Shown in pieces: positions 44,516 to 56,242 of a stretch of 64,000 nt of DNA. The DNA lies in assembly GCF_030272615.1 (NCBI RefSeq), contig NC_081410.1, forward strand, positions 185,553,619-185,617,618. Direction: 5' to 3'. Source of the DNA: Cryptomeria japonica (taxonomy: Eukaryota; Streptophyta; Pinopsida; Cupressales; Cupressaceae). Position 1 is the first letter of the stretch. The number at the start of each line of letters is the position of its first letter. The notes under the pieces were generated by a model. That model did not search any database. It was not told where the DNA came from and saw only the letters and a list, made by a program, of their open reading frames with translations. A program made the translations under genes and the position numbers.

Positions 44516-47500
44516 ATGATGAAGAGGGAAGGTCCTAAGTTTAATAGAGACAACTTTAAGATATGGAAGGACAAAATGAAAATATACATCAAAAGCATGG
44601 GCGCTCAACACTAGAGCTATGTTGAGAATACTTATGTTGTCCCTACCAGTACTCTCACTGATGATTAGAGAAGAGAAATTCAGGAGAATGGGCAAGTAAT
44701 GGAAGCTCTTATCGGCAGCCTATCTGATGTTGAGTTTATAGATGTTCAGGATAAAGACAATCCCAAAGATGTATGGGATACTTTGGAGTCTATCTATGGC
44801 AGTGATGAGCATGTAAAGCACGCTAAGGAAGAAAGACTTAGAGGAAAGTTTGAAGACATGCAAATGGTTGAAGGAGAGACCATTCAACAATATGGGATAA
44901 GGATTAAAACTATTGTTGGAGACATCAAGAGTGAAGGAGGCACAATGGATGATTCCACCATTGCTAGCAAAGTTTTGAGAACCTTATTACTAGTCTATGC
45001 AATAAGGGTTGCTGCTATTTAGGAGCTGAGATCTATTGACAAGACAAAGGTGTCCCTTGATTCTATCATTGCTAAGTTGACCTCTTATGAGCTAAACAAT
45101 TATGATGGCAGTGTTCAGAAGACTGCTTCAGCCTTTAAAGCATCTGTTGCACTATCTAGAAAGGGTAAAGAAGTTAGTAACAATTGTGAACCTAGATAAA
45201 GAAGAGATATGGATGATGAGGAATCCTGATGGAATTTGAAGCTCTTCTGGCCAAGAACTGGTAAATACAGAGGTAATCTCCCTTTGAAATGCTTTTCTTG
45301 CAATAGGATTGGACACATTGCTGTTAACTGTCCTAATGGTGATAATAAGGACAAACCAGAGAGGTTCAAAAAGTTCAAAGGAGGAAATAGGAGAAACTGT
45401 CTTGTTGCAGTTGATGAAGGTGTCACTGATGAATAATCAGAAGATGAAGAAAGTGAAGATATAGTATTTGTAGCTGTCAAGGAAGATGTGTCAGACAAGA
45501 AGGCTCTTATCTCCCACTTTGATACTTCTAATGAATAGATTATTGACAGTGATTGTTCTCACCATATGACTAGTGACCGGAGAAAGTTTATGTCTTTGGA
45601 AGAATATGATGGAGGTGTAGTCCGATTTGGTAATGATGCACCTAGTATGGTAAAAGGAAGAGGGTCCATCTCTCTAAATGGAAAAAGAAGTGTTGATAAT
45701 GTGTATTGGGTAGAAGGTCTCAGGCATAACCTTCTAAGTGTTGCTCAGTTGAATGATAATGGACTCACTCTAGAATTCAAAGATGGAGTATGCAAAATCA
45801 AAGGAGAGAATGGTGAACTAATGGCCACCGGTATGTAGACCAAAGGTAACCTATTTTGACTAAATATAAATATTAGTCAATGTCTAATGGCTAAGTTTGA
45901 TGACAGTTGGATATGGCATAGGAGACTCTACCATGTTAATTTTGATAACATTGTGAAGGCTAGTGAGATCAAGGCAGTCAGAGGATTGTCTATGCTAAAC
46001 AAACTAGAGAATTCTTTGCACAGAGAATGTCAATTGGGGAAAATGTCTTCCTCAACCTTCAAAGGTAAATCCTTCACAACAAAAAATTTACTTCATCTTG
46101 TGCATACTGATTTGTGTGGTCCTATGAAGACTAGGAGTGTTCAAGGAGATAGGTACTTTATGATTCTTACTGATGATTGCTCAAGAATGATGTGGGTCAC
46201 ATTCTTGAAAGATAAGTCTGGAGCTTTTGGAAAGTTCAAAGCCTTTAGAGCACTGTTTGAAAAAGAAAGTGGTAAGAGAATCAAATGCCTTAGAACTGAC
46301 CAAGGAGGTGAGTTCACTTCTAATGAGTTCAATAAGTACTATGAAGAAAATGGCATCAAGAGGCAAATGTCTGCCCCCTGGACTCCACAACAGAATGGCC
46401 TAGTAGAAAGGAACAACCAGACTATAGTTGAAGCAGCTAGAACCATGTTGATTCAAGGAAAGGTTGCTCACACTTTTTGGAGAGAAGCGGTGAGCATTGT
46501 AGTTTACACAATGAACTAGGTACTCATCAAGAAAGGTAAGGATAAAACACCTTATGAGTATTAGACCGGTAATACTCCTCTAGTAAGCTACTTTAGAGTG
46601 TTTGGTAGCAAGTGTTATGTCAAGAGGAGTGAACACCAAAGCAAGTTTGATGCAAAATGCGATGAGGGAATATTCCTAGGGTATTCCACTAAGAGAAAAG
46701 CTCTCAAGTGTTTCAACAATAGGACTCAGAGAATTGTTGAAAGTATCAATGTTAGAGTTGATGAAACTTCTGAGAAACCTGAGGAAACCGACAGTGAGCA
46801 AGTGGTAGATGAACCGGTTGTAACCTTCTGGGAACCGGTTGCAAAATAGCCTAGTACCAGTAACAGTGCTCCTACACCGGTAGATGCTGATGCTGATGAA
46901 GATGAGGATGAAGAAGAAAAGCAAGAGGAATCTATTAAGATTATTCCTAGGTATGTAAAGCTAAATCATGATCCAAAGCAGATCATAGGAGATAAGGATA
47001 CAGGAATTCTTACGAGGAGAAAGGTCAGATAAAACTCTTGCATGATCTCTGAATTTGAGCCTAAAACATTTAAAGAGGCACATAAAGATGAAGACTGGAT
47101 CAAGGCTATGGAAGAGGAACTTGAATAGATAGAAAAAATGGTACATGGTCTTTGGTACCCAGACCTGAGCATAAAAATGTCATTGGCACCAAATGGGTTT
47201 TCGGAAATAAGCTGAATGAAGATGGCACAATGGTAAGAAACAAAGCCAGACTGGTGTGTAAGGGATATGCTCAAGAAGGAGAAGACTATGGAGAAACCTT
47301 TACTCCAGTAGCTAGATTGGAAGGAGTTCAAATGCTTCTTGCATATGCAGCCTTCAAGGGATCAAAGTGTATCAGATGGATGTAAAATCTGCATTCCTAA
47401 ATGGAATACTTGAAGAGGAAGTATATATAGAGCAACCAGATGGGTTTGCCGGATCAGAAGACAGTGACATGGTGTGTAGGCTACATAAAGCCTCGTATGG

Positions 47501-48529
47501 ATTGAAGCAGGCACCTAGAGCATGGTATGAAGGTTTCCACTCCCATCTTGTGAAGATTGGATTTGAAAGAACAAGTGAAGATATCACTATCTATATGAAG
47601 TTAGAAGGAGATCAGATTCTGATCTGTGAAGTATTTGTTGATGACATAATTTTTGGTGGAGATGAAAAGATGAGTCATGATTTTGTAGATGAGATGAAGA
47701 AGGAATTTGAAATGTCACTAATTGGAGAGATTAAGTTCTTCATTGGACTACAGATTCAACAAATGAAAATGGTATCTTTATCACTCAATCCAAGTATGTC
47801 AAAGAGGTGTTGAAGACCTTTGGCATGGAAGACAGCAAACCAATTGGTACACCGATGGTGACCAGTTGTAAATTGTCAAAAGAAGATGACTCAGTGTTGG
47901 TTAATGAGAAAGATTACCGATCAATGATTAGTAAGATGCACTATGTAGTACATAGCATACCAGACATTGCACATGCAGTGGACATTATTGCACGGTTCTA
48001 GAAAAGTCCAAGAGAATCCCACTTGGTAGTAGTCAAGCGGATTCTTAGATATCTGAAGGGAACTATAGACTAGGGAGCTGGTAATGTGGATGACCGGAAG
48101 AGCACAACCGGTGGTGCATTCTTTCTTGGTGGTAGACTAGTCTCATGGATGAGAACGAAGCAAAGTTGTATCTTTCAGTCTACAACAAAAGCAGAATATG
48201 TAGCAGCATTTATGAACTGTACTCAAACAATTTGGATGAAGCATGTATTAAGTGGTTTCAAAGTCCATGTATCTGAACCGGTGAGTATCTTTTGTGACAA
48301 CACAAGTGCAATTAATATTTCCAAGAATCAAGTTTTGCATGCTAGAACCGAGCACTTTGAGCTCAAGTATCATTTCTTAAGGGAGAAGGTTCATATCAAA
48401 GAATTTGTATTGGAACATGTTTCCAGTAAGGAGCAGTTAGCAAACATATTCACCAAGCCTCTATCGAAGGCTGCATTTACCTATTTAAGAGGTAAATTAG
48501 GGGTTCTGCCCCTTCAAGAGGTGAACTAA
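44516..48529 (+). pseudogene. C2 Gag-Pol polyprotein, stop-ridden
   Basis: In order: Gag (MMKREGPKFNRDNFKIWKDK, YGSDEHVKHAKEERLRGKFE); an intact CCHC knuckle CFSCNRIGHIAVNC near 45290; protease IIDSDCSHHMTSD near 45540, with a stop just before it and Gly changed to Asp; the pre-integrase zinc region HRRLYHVNFDN; integrase HTDLCGPM, CLRTDQGGEF, QQNGLVERNNQ; RT with [12 protein letters not shown]-type palm (frame shift near 47380) and VFVDDIIFGG; RNase H with EAEYVAA-type Glu (KAEYVAAF), CDNTSAIN and [13 protein letters not shown]; end GVLPLQEVN. Many stops are TAG where copia proteins have Gln or Trp. One product would drive particle formation, reverse transcription and integration. Confidence 0.88.
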
Positions 48530-48609
48530 AGGTATGTGCTCCAAATCAGTCAGGTATTACATTGTCAAATATTTTTCAAGATTGGTGTGTTGAAGGATGC
48601 TACTTCTCG

Positions 48610-48771
48610 GGGGGAGCAACATAGTAGAACATGGATGTCTATGCCTCCACTTTGGCATTGTTGTCAAAGGGGGAGAAGATGTGAAGCAGAGAAGATATCT
48701 GCAGTATTAAGGAGAAGATGTGAAGTAGAGAGATATCTTTGTATATTTCCATCAATGCCAAAGGGGGAGAT
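48610..48771 (+). promoter_or_regulatory. C2 polypurine tract array
   Basis: Purine tracts CGGGGGGAGCA (about 48608), AAAGGGGGAGAAGA (about 48667) and AAAGGGGGAGAT (48760-48771), the last touching the 3' LTR. TTTGGCATTGTTGTCAAAG precedes the second and ATCAATGCCAAAG the third. Confidence 0.8.
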
Positions 48772-50275
48772 TGTTGGCATATGTGCAGAGTTTGATGACA
48801 TGATGATATTGTATGTTGTCATTGATGTCAATATACTAAATTATGAACCGGTATATTGAAGTAAGAAAACTGGCAAGAGAACCGGTATGATGATGTGAAC
48901 TGGTATATGTGAAAAAGTGAAGCAGCATGTTGGCTCAAGTGAAGCGGTATGTTGGAATTTGAACCGGTATATGGAAAGTTTTGTATCGGGGTTTCATTTG
49001 GTATGACTACCGGTTGGTAGTCTCAGCTTTAGAGTTTTCGGTTGATGAATTTTAAGTCTGTGTGATTCAACCGATGACATCCTATGATGGGTTAGCATTA
49101 AAATGGAGATCAAATCATGTTGCCACATCAGCCTTGTGCGCATGAAGAAATTCCTTGAGGATCTTGCATGAAGAAGATTGATCCTATCTACCTCGGGAAT
49201 GTGTGAAGTCTCAGTAAATGGTGGAGAGCGCATGATGGGTTATCAGCCTCCAGAAGCGACAAAGAATGAGTGATGGAGAAAATCTTGAGATCTGTTCAAG
49301 ATTATTTTATTCAATGCAATGTGATTGAATGGTCAGGATTGGATTGACTATATTGATAACCTAAATGTTTAGGGTTTAGGGTTTATGCTACTAACCTATC
49401 TATTTCCTATAAGGTCGATGATGATTTGCATTATGAAGTTGTTGGAAAATGTTATGTGTGTATCCAAGTGAAGAGGTACTTGATTCTTGCCAGATAAGAG
49501 AAGTGTGTTGATACCTGCAGAGTGTGATTACGGAAGCAAAGGAACTAAAGTGGATCTGCACTGGCATTGTGTGCTGTTATCAGATCAGTGTATTACCTGT
49601 TGACTTCTAACCATTTCAGCAGTTGGAAAATCCCTTAATTGGGTAGCTTTAATAGGATTTTATGTAAATCCTTTAACAGGGTGACTCAATTCAATGAGTT
49701 ATTCAAATCCTCTTGCGAGGTAACCTTTAACAGGGTTCTAACCTTTAACTAGGTATTTAGTCATCCCTTAACCGGGTGATCCCTAGTAGGATCGGTTCCT
49801 AGCAGAACCTATTGTAAAAGTCTTTAACCGAACTAGGATCCTAATAGAGCGGAGTTTAGAAGAGTTCAAAGAATAGCTTGTGGGTATTCATCCCCACCAT
49901 GGTTTTTCCCAGTTGGGTTTCCACGTGAAAAATTAGTGTATCATGTGTGATGCTTTTCATGTGATGGATTAGTATTTTATGTTAAGTGGTAATGCAAGTT
50001 GATTCAATGATCATAAGTATTTTTGATGTATTACTTGCTTAAGATTTTGGGTGAAGTTGTGTTAAGGTATTAGGTCTTGAATTGATCTAGGTATTACCGG
50101 TTTGTGTTTTTCGTAGTCTCAGTGTGTTTTACTAATAGTGCCCTGACTTAGATCAGTAATGTTGTTTACCGGTTAGTGCAGTCTCTATTGTTTGAGTTGT
50201 GGAGAATTTTTTTGTTTGTATTGATTCACCCCCCCTCTCAGTACTTGTTGGATAGTTATTGTTCATCATTATTCA
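48772..50275 (+). repeat. C2 3' LTR
   Basis: Starts TGTTGGCATATGTGCAG, ends TCATTATTCA. It has 26 bp near 49144-49170 that the 5' copy lacks, bounded by the direct repeat GCATGAAGAA. Other differences are scattered substitutions, often C/T or G/A. Confidence 0.92.
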
Positions 50276-51904
50276 TCAGAACCGGCACATGCAATACCTA
50301 GATATGTTAGATTGAACCATTCACAAGAGAAGATAATTGGTTATAAGAATGCAGGTGTGCAAACCAGGAGAAAGATCCGAGATAACTCATGTTTGATTTC
50401 TACAATAGAACCCAAGACAATTAAGGAAGCACTAAAGGATGATGATTGAGTGAATGCAATGAATGAAGAATTAGATCAAATTGAGAAGAATCAGACATGG
50501 TCACTTGTAATTGGAGAAAAATGGGTCTTTAGGAATAAATTGGATGAAGAAGAAAAAATTGTAAGAAACAAGGCGAGGTTAGTCTGCAAAGGGTATGCTC
50601 AAGAAGAAGGTGAGGATTATGGTGAAACATTTGCATTGGTTGCTATATTAGAAGGAGTAAGGATGCTGCAGGCATTTTCTGCATATAAGAGATTCAAAGT
50701 TTATCAAATGGATGCCAAATCAACCTTTCTGAATGGAATTCTAGAAGAAGTATATATTGAACAACCAGATGGATTTTTCTTTAATGGTGATAAAGACATG
50801 GTGTGTAAATTTCATAAAGAACTATATGGTCTAAAGCAGGAACCGAGAGCATGGTATGAGAGATTACATGCACATTTGATCAAAATTGGATTCCAGCATA
50901 CCAGTGAGGACAACATTTATTTGAAGACTGATGGAGACAAGATGTTGATAGAAGAAGTGTTTATAGATGACATAATTTTTAGTGGAAATGATGATATGTG
51001 TATGTATTTTGTTGATATAATGAAAAAGGAATTTGAAATAACTCTAATCGGTGAAATAAAGTTCTTTATTGGCTTACAGGTCCAACAACTAGATGGTGAT
51101 ATTTTTATTTGTCAGACCAAGTATATCAAAGAGGTTTTGAAGACATTCGGTATGGAAGACTGCAAACCAGTAGGAACATCGATGGTGATAGGATGCAAGT
51201 TGTCCAAGCAAGATGATTTCCCTACTGTTAGTGAAAAAGAGTACAAATATATGATTGGAAAGCTACAGTATGTTGTTCATAGTAGACTGGATATTGCTCA
51301 TAATGTTGGATTAGTGGCTAGATTTCAAAAAGAGCCCAAGGAGAGTCACATGATGGCTGTGAAGAGAATTTTTTGGTATCTCAACGACAGAATAGACTAT
51401 GGTCTATGGTATCCCTATAAAGGAGATTTTACTTTGGATGTCTTTACTAATGCTGATTGGACAAGTAATGTGGATGATCAGAAAAGCACAATCGGTGGAG
51501 CTTTTCTACTTGGTGGAAGATTAGTGGCATGGACGAGAAAGAAACAAACATGTGTTTCTCAATCTAAAACTGAAGAAAAGTATGCAGCTACATCCATGAA
51601 TTGCATGCAGGAAATATGGATGAGACATGTGCTAGAAGGATTCAAGATAGATATGTCTAAATTGGTGATTATCTATTGTGATAATACAAGTGTAATAAAT
51701 ATTTCTAAGAATCCTGTACTTCATTCTAGAACCAAGTATATTGAATTGAAGTATCATTTCCTAAGGGAAAGAGTTCAAGAAAAAGAGGTGAAAATGGATT
51801 ATGTGAAGAGTAAAGATCAGTTAGCTGATAAGCCCTTACTGAAGGCTACCTTTGAGTTTCTTAAAGGTAAACTAGGGGTAAGACCCCTAAACCAGAAGAA
51901 TTAG
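50276..51904 (+). pseudogene. C1 reverse transcriptase and RNase H
   Basis: After the C2 insertion C1 continues with PAHAIPRYVRLNHSQEKIIG. A TGA at 50447-50449 stands where Trp is usual, and then 484 residues are open. RT shows [32 protein letters not shown] with the first Asp, [15 protein letters not shown], and [10 protein letters not shown] as the YVDD-type centre. RNase H shows [15 protein letters not shown] (Asp), [12 protein letters not shown] (Glu), [13 protein letters not shown] (Asp) and [15 protein letters not shown]. The end GVRPLNQKN is the usual copia C-terminus. This is the longest open pol piece in the window. Substitutions such as QEPRAW for QAPRAW suggest drift. Confidence 0.9.
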
Positions 51905-52314
51905 AATGTTGGAGATGCATCAATCCTGTGGATTTCATTTTTATCTTTCACTAAGGATTGATGAAGGTGCAGACCACTCCTTTGGGGGAGCAAGTCTGAT
52001 GTAAAGTTCTAATTTAATGATCTGATATAATTTTTTTGATTTGATTAGCAGAGACGATGGAAGAGGCAACAAAAAAATTGAAGAAAAGTGATGCATTTAC
52101 ACCTTTGGCATTGTTGTCAAAGGGGAAGAAGAAAAGAAATCAGATATGGGAGAAGTCAAGGATCAAAAGATCAAATTGAGAGAAGCATTGGTTAAGGGGG
52201 AGAGGACAAAAGGAGGAGAACTGACAGATGATGTGATATCGGCAAGCAATTTGCAAATGATGATGTTACTCTGATTGTATATCTGATTGGTTTTTCCATC
52301 AATACCAAGAAGAA
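51905..52314 (+). promoter_or_regulatory. C1 3' UTR with purine tracts
   Basis: Contains TTTGGGGGAGCAAG (about 51981), AAAGGGGAAGAAGAAAAG (about 52120) and TTAAGGGGGAGAGGA (about 52193). The tract next to the LTR has decayed to CCAAGAAGAA. TTTGGCATTGTTGTCAAAG precedes the second. Confidence 0.7.
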
Positions 52315-53944
52315 TGTTGGCATTTAGCATAACTAATACAAATGAGGTGATGAAGTTGAAGATGGATGACTCCACCGGTAAAGGATAGAAGTCTATTTGT
52401 GATGAAGAGATTAAAATTTTGTGATTAGATGACTTGATCAATTATTTATGTTGCCATTGATGGCAACTGATGTCAAATGAGGATTACTAATGTTCCTGAT
52501 ATTTTGTTTTGTCATCTAAGTGATTTGGTTTACTGACATAGAACATTCTGTAAAATAGGACTTTAACTGGTAAAGTAGGGATGTTTAGATTGAATTGGAT
52601 GATCTATGATGATTGGTGATTTAAGGTTTGGGATGTGAGCTTGTATCATGGAAAGGAGTATCTGACTAGAACCAAAACTTGTGATGACTTCCGAAAGGCA
52701 TGTTTCAAATTTCTGATGAAGTTTTGCTAAGGTTTAAATAGGGTTTAAGATTGGTGAAGAAACCATCAAAATGGTAATGATTTTTGTTATGACGGTGATC
52801 AATGATGAGTCTACATGAAGGTGGTAACATGACACAACCCATGTGAATAATTTTATTGTAGTTTTGGCACAATTCAAGGAAGAATTTCTTGGGAAATAAT
52901 AAAATGCTTAGTGGAGTGTTTTGAGGCTGTGACTTTGGTACAAATTGGATTTTCATGATGGGTTACAATCAACCAACAGTTGATATTGTATTGTAATTTG
53001 TTGTAATGATTTTTATATTGATCTAAGATGATCTCTTATGATTTGTATTGTAATTTCATGATGTAATTAGGGTTTAGTGGCCAACCTGGTTGAGATGGCT
53101 ATTTAGGATGACACAATTGTTTTTTATTGTGTCGGTGGTCTTAAGAGAATGTGTTGAGCCATCCAAGATAAGTGTGAGATCTTCTTGAGAGTTTTAGAGT
53201 GTTGAGCATAACTGGATTTGATTTAGCAAGCTGAAAAGTGCAAGTAATGGATCATTTTTTAACTATTGTTCCCTAACAGTTGCAGCAGGTTAAATCCCTT
53301 AACCGGGTAGGTCCTAATAGGGCATCTCTTAAAAGAGTGTTAAATCCTCTCATGAGGTTGATCCTAATAGATCATCAAGCTCCTAACTGGGTTTCTAGGA
53401 AAATCCCTTAACCAAGTGACTCCTAACAGGGTCTGCTCCTAACAAGGCGTATTGTAAGCTCCTAATAGGGCTAAGCTCCTAACATGGCATAATTCAAAAG
53501 AGTAAAAATATTTGTGGGTGACAACTCCCACCATGGTTTTTCCCTATTTGGGTTTCCACATCAAAAAATATAGTGTTCATGTGTGGAGTTCTTTTCATGT
53601 GATGTTCTTGTTTATGTTTCATTTCATGCACTATTTCTGAGTACACCAGTTATGATGTTTTATCAGAGGTTTATCAAAGGTTGCTGGTATTGATAAAAGT
53701 TGTTGGAGAAAGTATTTGATATGATTGATGAGTATAATGAGTTGGTAAATGATCAAATTTATATGAATTCTTATGTGGTAAATGATTTGATCAATGAGTT
53801 TGCAAATCTAATAAAAGAAGTTGAGATATTTGATAAATGATTTCATATTTGATATAAGTTTGATTTTGGTTTAAAAGTTACAATTGGTATTAATACTGAT
53901 TCACCCCCTCTCTCAGTATTATCTTGATTCTCATAGGATTTACA
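52315..53944 (+). repeat. C1 3' LTR
   Basis: Starts TGTTGGCATTTAGCAT, ends CATAGGATTTACA; pairs with 37502-39159. Contains the array at about 53285-53500 and TGGTTTTTCCCTATTTGGG at 53534. Confidence 0.9.
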
Positions 53945-54400
53945 AAGTTTTAGGGCTCAAAGACAAGGTTCATCTCACTGCTCTTAATTTTGACTTGCAA
54001 GACTAAGGCATACAACCTTAGGGAAAGATACAATATACTTGCACACACTAAAGATAAATTTTTTAGAGAAAGATATAATAGATATGAATATAATGAATCA
54101 ATATAGATGAACTATAAAAAAATGCCACCTTTGAAATGTGGATTGCAATTCACTGTTATTTCACATCTAAAACTACATTATTTCTCAACTACACTTGTGA
54201 GCTTTCACACTCATAAGATACACCATACACAACTTCACATCTTATACACACCATATTTCATGCTCTGATAGATTTCATCTTTATGTATCATCTACAATGA
54301 AAGAAAAAATAATTAGGTTGCCCTAATTAGATGTAACATGTAGGATACAAATAGATGGCCCAAAAGCAATCTCCAAGGAAATTCATGAGGAAGAATGAAT
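53945..54400. other. Old host DNA right of C1
   Basis: AT-rich with no ORF. It should be the continuation of the sequence ending at 37501. No features beyond this were recognised. Confidence 0.45.
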
Positions 54401-54703
54401 TGTTAGGATAACCAGTGAACAACTAAGAGGGGGGGGGGGGTGAATCATTTGTTGAAAGATTATACGAATTAAAGCACTTAAAACCTTTTACCGAAATAAC
54501 TGATAAAGCATTAAAGCATAATTGAAAATCAGAGAATCAATACCATGCAACCATAACACATAACACCATGATTTGTACGTGGAAAACCTGGTAAAGGGAA
54601 AAGCCACCATGGGAAACCATACCCACAGTCAGATGATACTTTTTTGCAGAAAGTATATGATTACAGTAGCCTACACATTGTTAGCATTTTCACAAAAGGA
54701 GAT
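54401..54703 (-). repeat. Truncated copia LTR (minus)
   Basis: As printed it begins TGTTAGGATAACCAGTG, then AAGAGGGGGGGGGGGGTGAAT, and has the module GGTAAAGGGAAAAGCCACC at about 54590. It is cut by the C3 LTR at 54704. A purine-like AAAAGGAGAT stands just before the cut. Confidence 0.6.
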
Positions 54704-56179
54704 TGTTAGCATCTCAGTAAGTTTGTTGGTATGAGGATATTGAGAAGGTTGTTGGAGATTGTTGATATAATTGAGAAAGGATGATTACCATCTTAATAAT
54801 ATTATTTTGTCATTGATGTCAAGCAATTGATTTTCTGATTCAGTATGATGTTGCCATATCTTAATGAGTATGTTTTGATAAGTATAAAGATGTTGGTAAG
54901 AGACACAACATGAATGAAAAAATAAAAGGGGAATAATAAGTTATTCAATGGGCAACTATTACCGAGTTGGACAATGATGAGATTATGTTGTTTTGATTAT
55001 TTAGATATCCCATATATGAGTATTCAAAGACTGAAAAATAAGGAGAAAAGATTTCAAGCTATAGAATTAGTTAAGGCTTGATACTGTTCTATGTTACCGA
55101 GCAAGATGCTAGTCGGTAAACCCTAAGGTTATCACTATCGGTTAAAGAAGGCAGAACATCTACCAAGTGAAGTTCAGTATTTACCGAGCAACAATTGACT
55201 AATAACAGAATGCATTGGATGGATAAATACATTATTAAATGTAGAATAGCCAATGAGCTGCAGTTGATCAGATGATTGGTATGTCATGCAAGAAGCTTGC
55301 TGAGGATCAACGACATCTAAAATACAAGAGATAAGATCTACAACGTAGATTGAATAGTCATAACCTAGCACAAGTTCCAAGGCAAGGTAAAACATTTTTA
55401 GATCGAAGGATACAATGAACCTAGTCACATTTTAAGATTTGATGGATAAGATTGATCATGGGAGATGTGATCAAGGAGATTAAGCGGTTAGGTATTGTTC
55501 ATAAATAAGAAACTATTGATGAACAATCAATGCGGGCAAAATTAAAAGAATAGTGACACGACAATAGTGATCACCGAGCATAGAAGATTGAAGAACAGAA
55601 TGAGAAGCCCAGCAAGAAGCAAGATAAGTCTTATGACAAGATTGTTTTGAGCATATAGAATCTGCTTTAGCATTTTAGATGTGAAGTTGCAGATATATTT
55701 TATTACTGTTATTTATTTTGTAAGTGACAAGAAATCTCTTAACCGAGTGGACTTAACAACCTTATTTGTAAACCCTTTAGCAAGGTAACATTCTAAATGA
55801 GTGTTTGAAATCCTTTGACAAGGGTCACTTCTAACAAAGTGCAAGACTCTAACAAGTCTGAGGGAAATCCCTTAACCAGGTCACATCTTGCAATGTGTTT
55901 TTGTAATCATTAACAGGATTAGCTTTTAACCGAGCATACTCTAGAAGGGTATATTTCTTAGTGGGTCTGAAATCCCACAATGGTTTTTCCCTATTTGGGT
56001 TTCCACATTAAATCTGGTGTTAAATGTGTTATGATGTTTTAAGTGTATCTATTTATGAGCATTGAATGATTTACAGTCATAGTTGCATATTAGTAAAGGC
56101 TACTGAGGCTGAATCTGGTGAATATATTGTATTGTGAGTTTTTATGATTCACCCCCCCTCCCTCTCATCTTAACTAACA
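54704..56179 (+). repeat. C3 5' LTR
   Basis: Starts TGTTAGCATCTCAG and ends TTAACTAACA before the primer site. It shares its length with the solo LTR at 35484-36912. Contains TTTTGTCATTGATGTCAA (about 54811), the TAACCGAG array (about 55738-55950), TGGTTTTTCCCTATTTGGG (55981) and GATTCACCCCCCCTCC (56148). Confidence 0.85.
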
Positions 56180-56180
56180 A

Positions 56181-56192
56181 TTGATATTAGAG
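56181..56192 (+). promoter_or_regulatory. C3 primer-binding site, mutated
   Basis: TTGATATTAGAG, one base after the LTR; two transitions from TTGGTATCAGAG. Confidence 0.85.
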
Positions 56193-56242
56193 CTTTGGAC
56201 TCTGGAAGAAAAGTTTAAAGGTACTTGAGGCAAGATCCGAAG

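Larger units (their letters stand above)
42968..50275 (+). mobile_element. C2: Ty1/copia element, Sirevirus-like, nested in C1
   Basis: The 5' LTR (42968-44444), primer site, complete Gag-Pol order, purine tracts and 3' LTR (48772-50275) are all present. Flanks are AAACT (left) and TCAGA (right), which do not match, so the duplication has been lost or the ends come from recombination. The insertion lies in C1 between the integrase C-terminus and RT. Gag and Pol have about fifteen stops but all domains are readable. Confidence 0.9.
37502..53944 (+). mobile_element. C1: Ty1/copia element, Sirevirus-like, with nested solo LTR and C2
   Basis: The 5' LTR (37502-39159) and 3' LTR (52315-53944) are flanked by AATTT (37497-37501) and AAGTT (53945-53949), one mismatch. 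Between them come primer site, UBN2-type Gag, protease/integrase, RT and RNase H in copia order (integrase before RT), and several purine tracts. A solo LTR (40153-41409) splits Gag from protease, and C2 (42968-50275) splits integrase from RT. It is the oldest member of this nest. Confidence 0.9.

Noticed and set aside
48536-48859. ORF after C2 Pol as an env-like gene
   Set aside because: It runs over the 3' UTR purine tracts into the LTR, with no signal peptide or conserved block.
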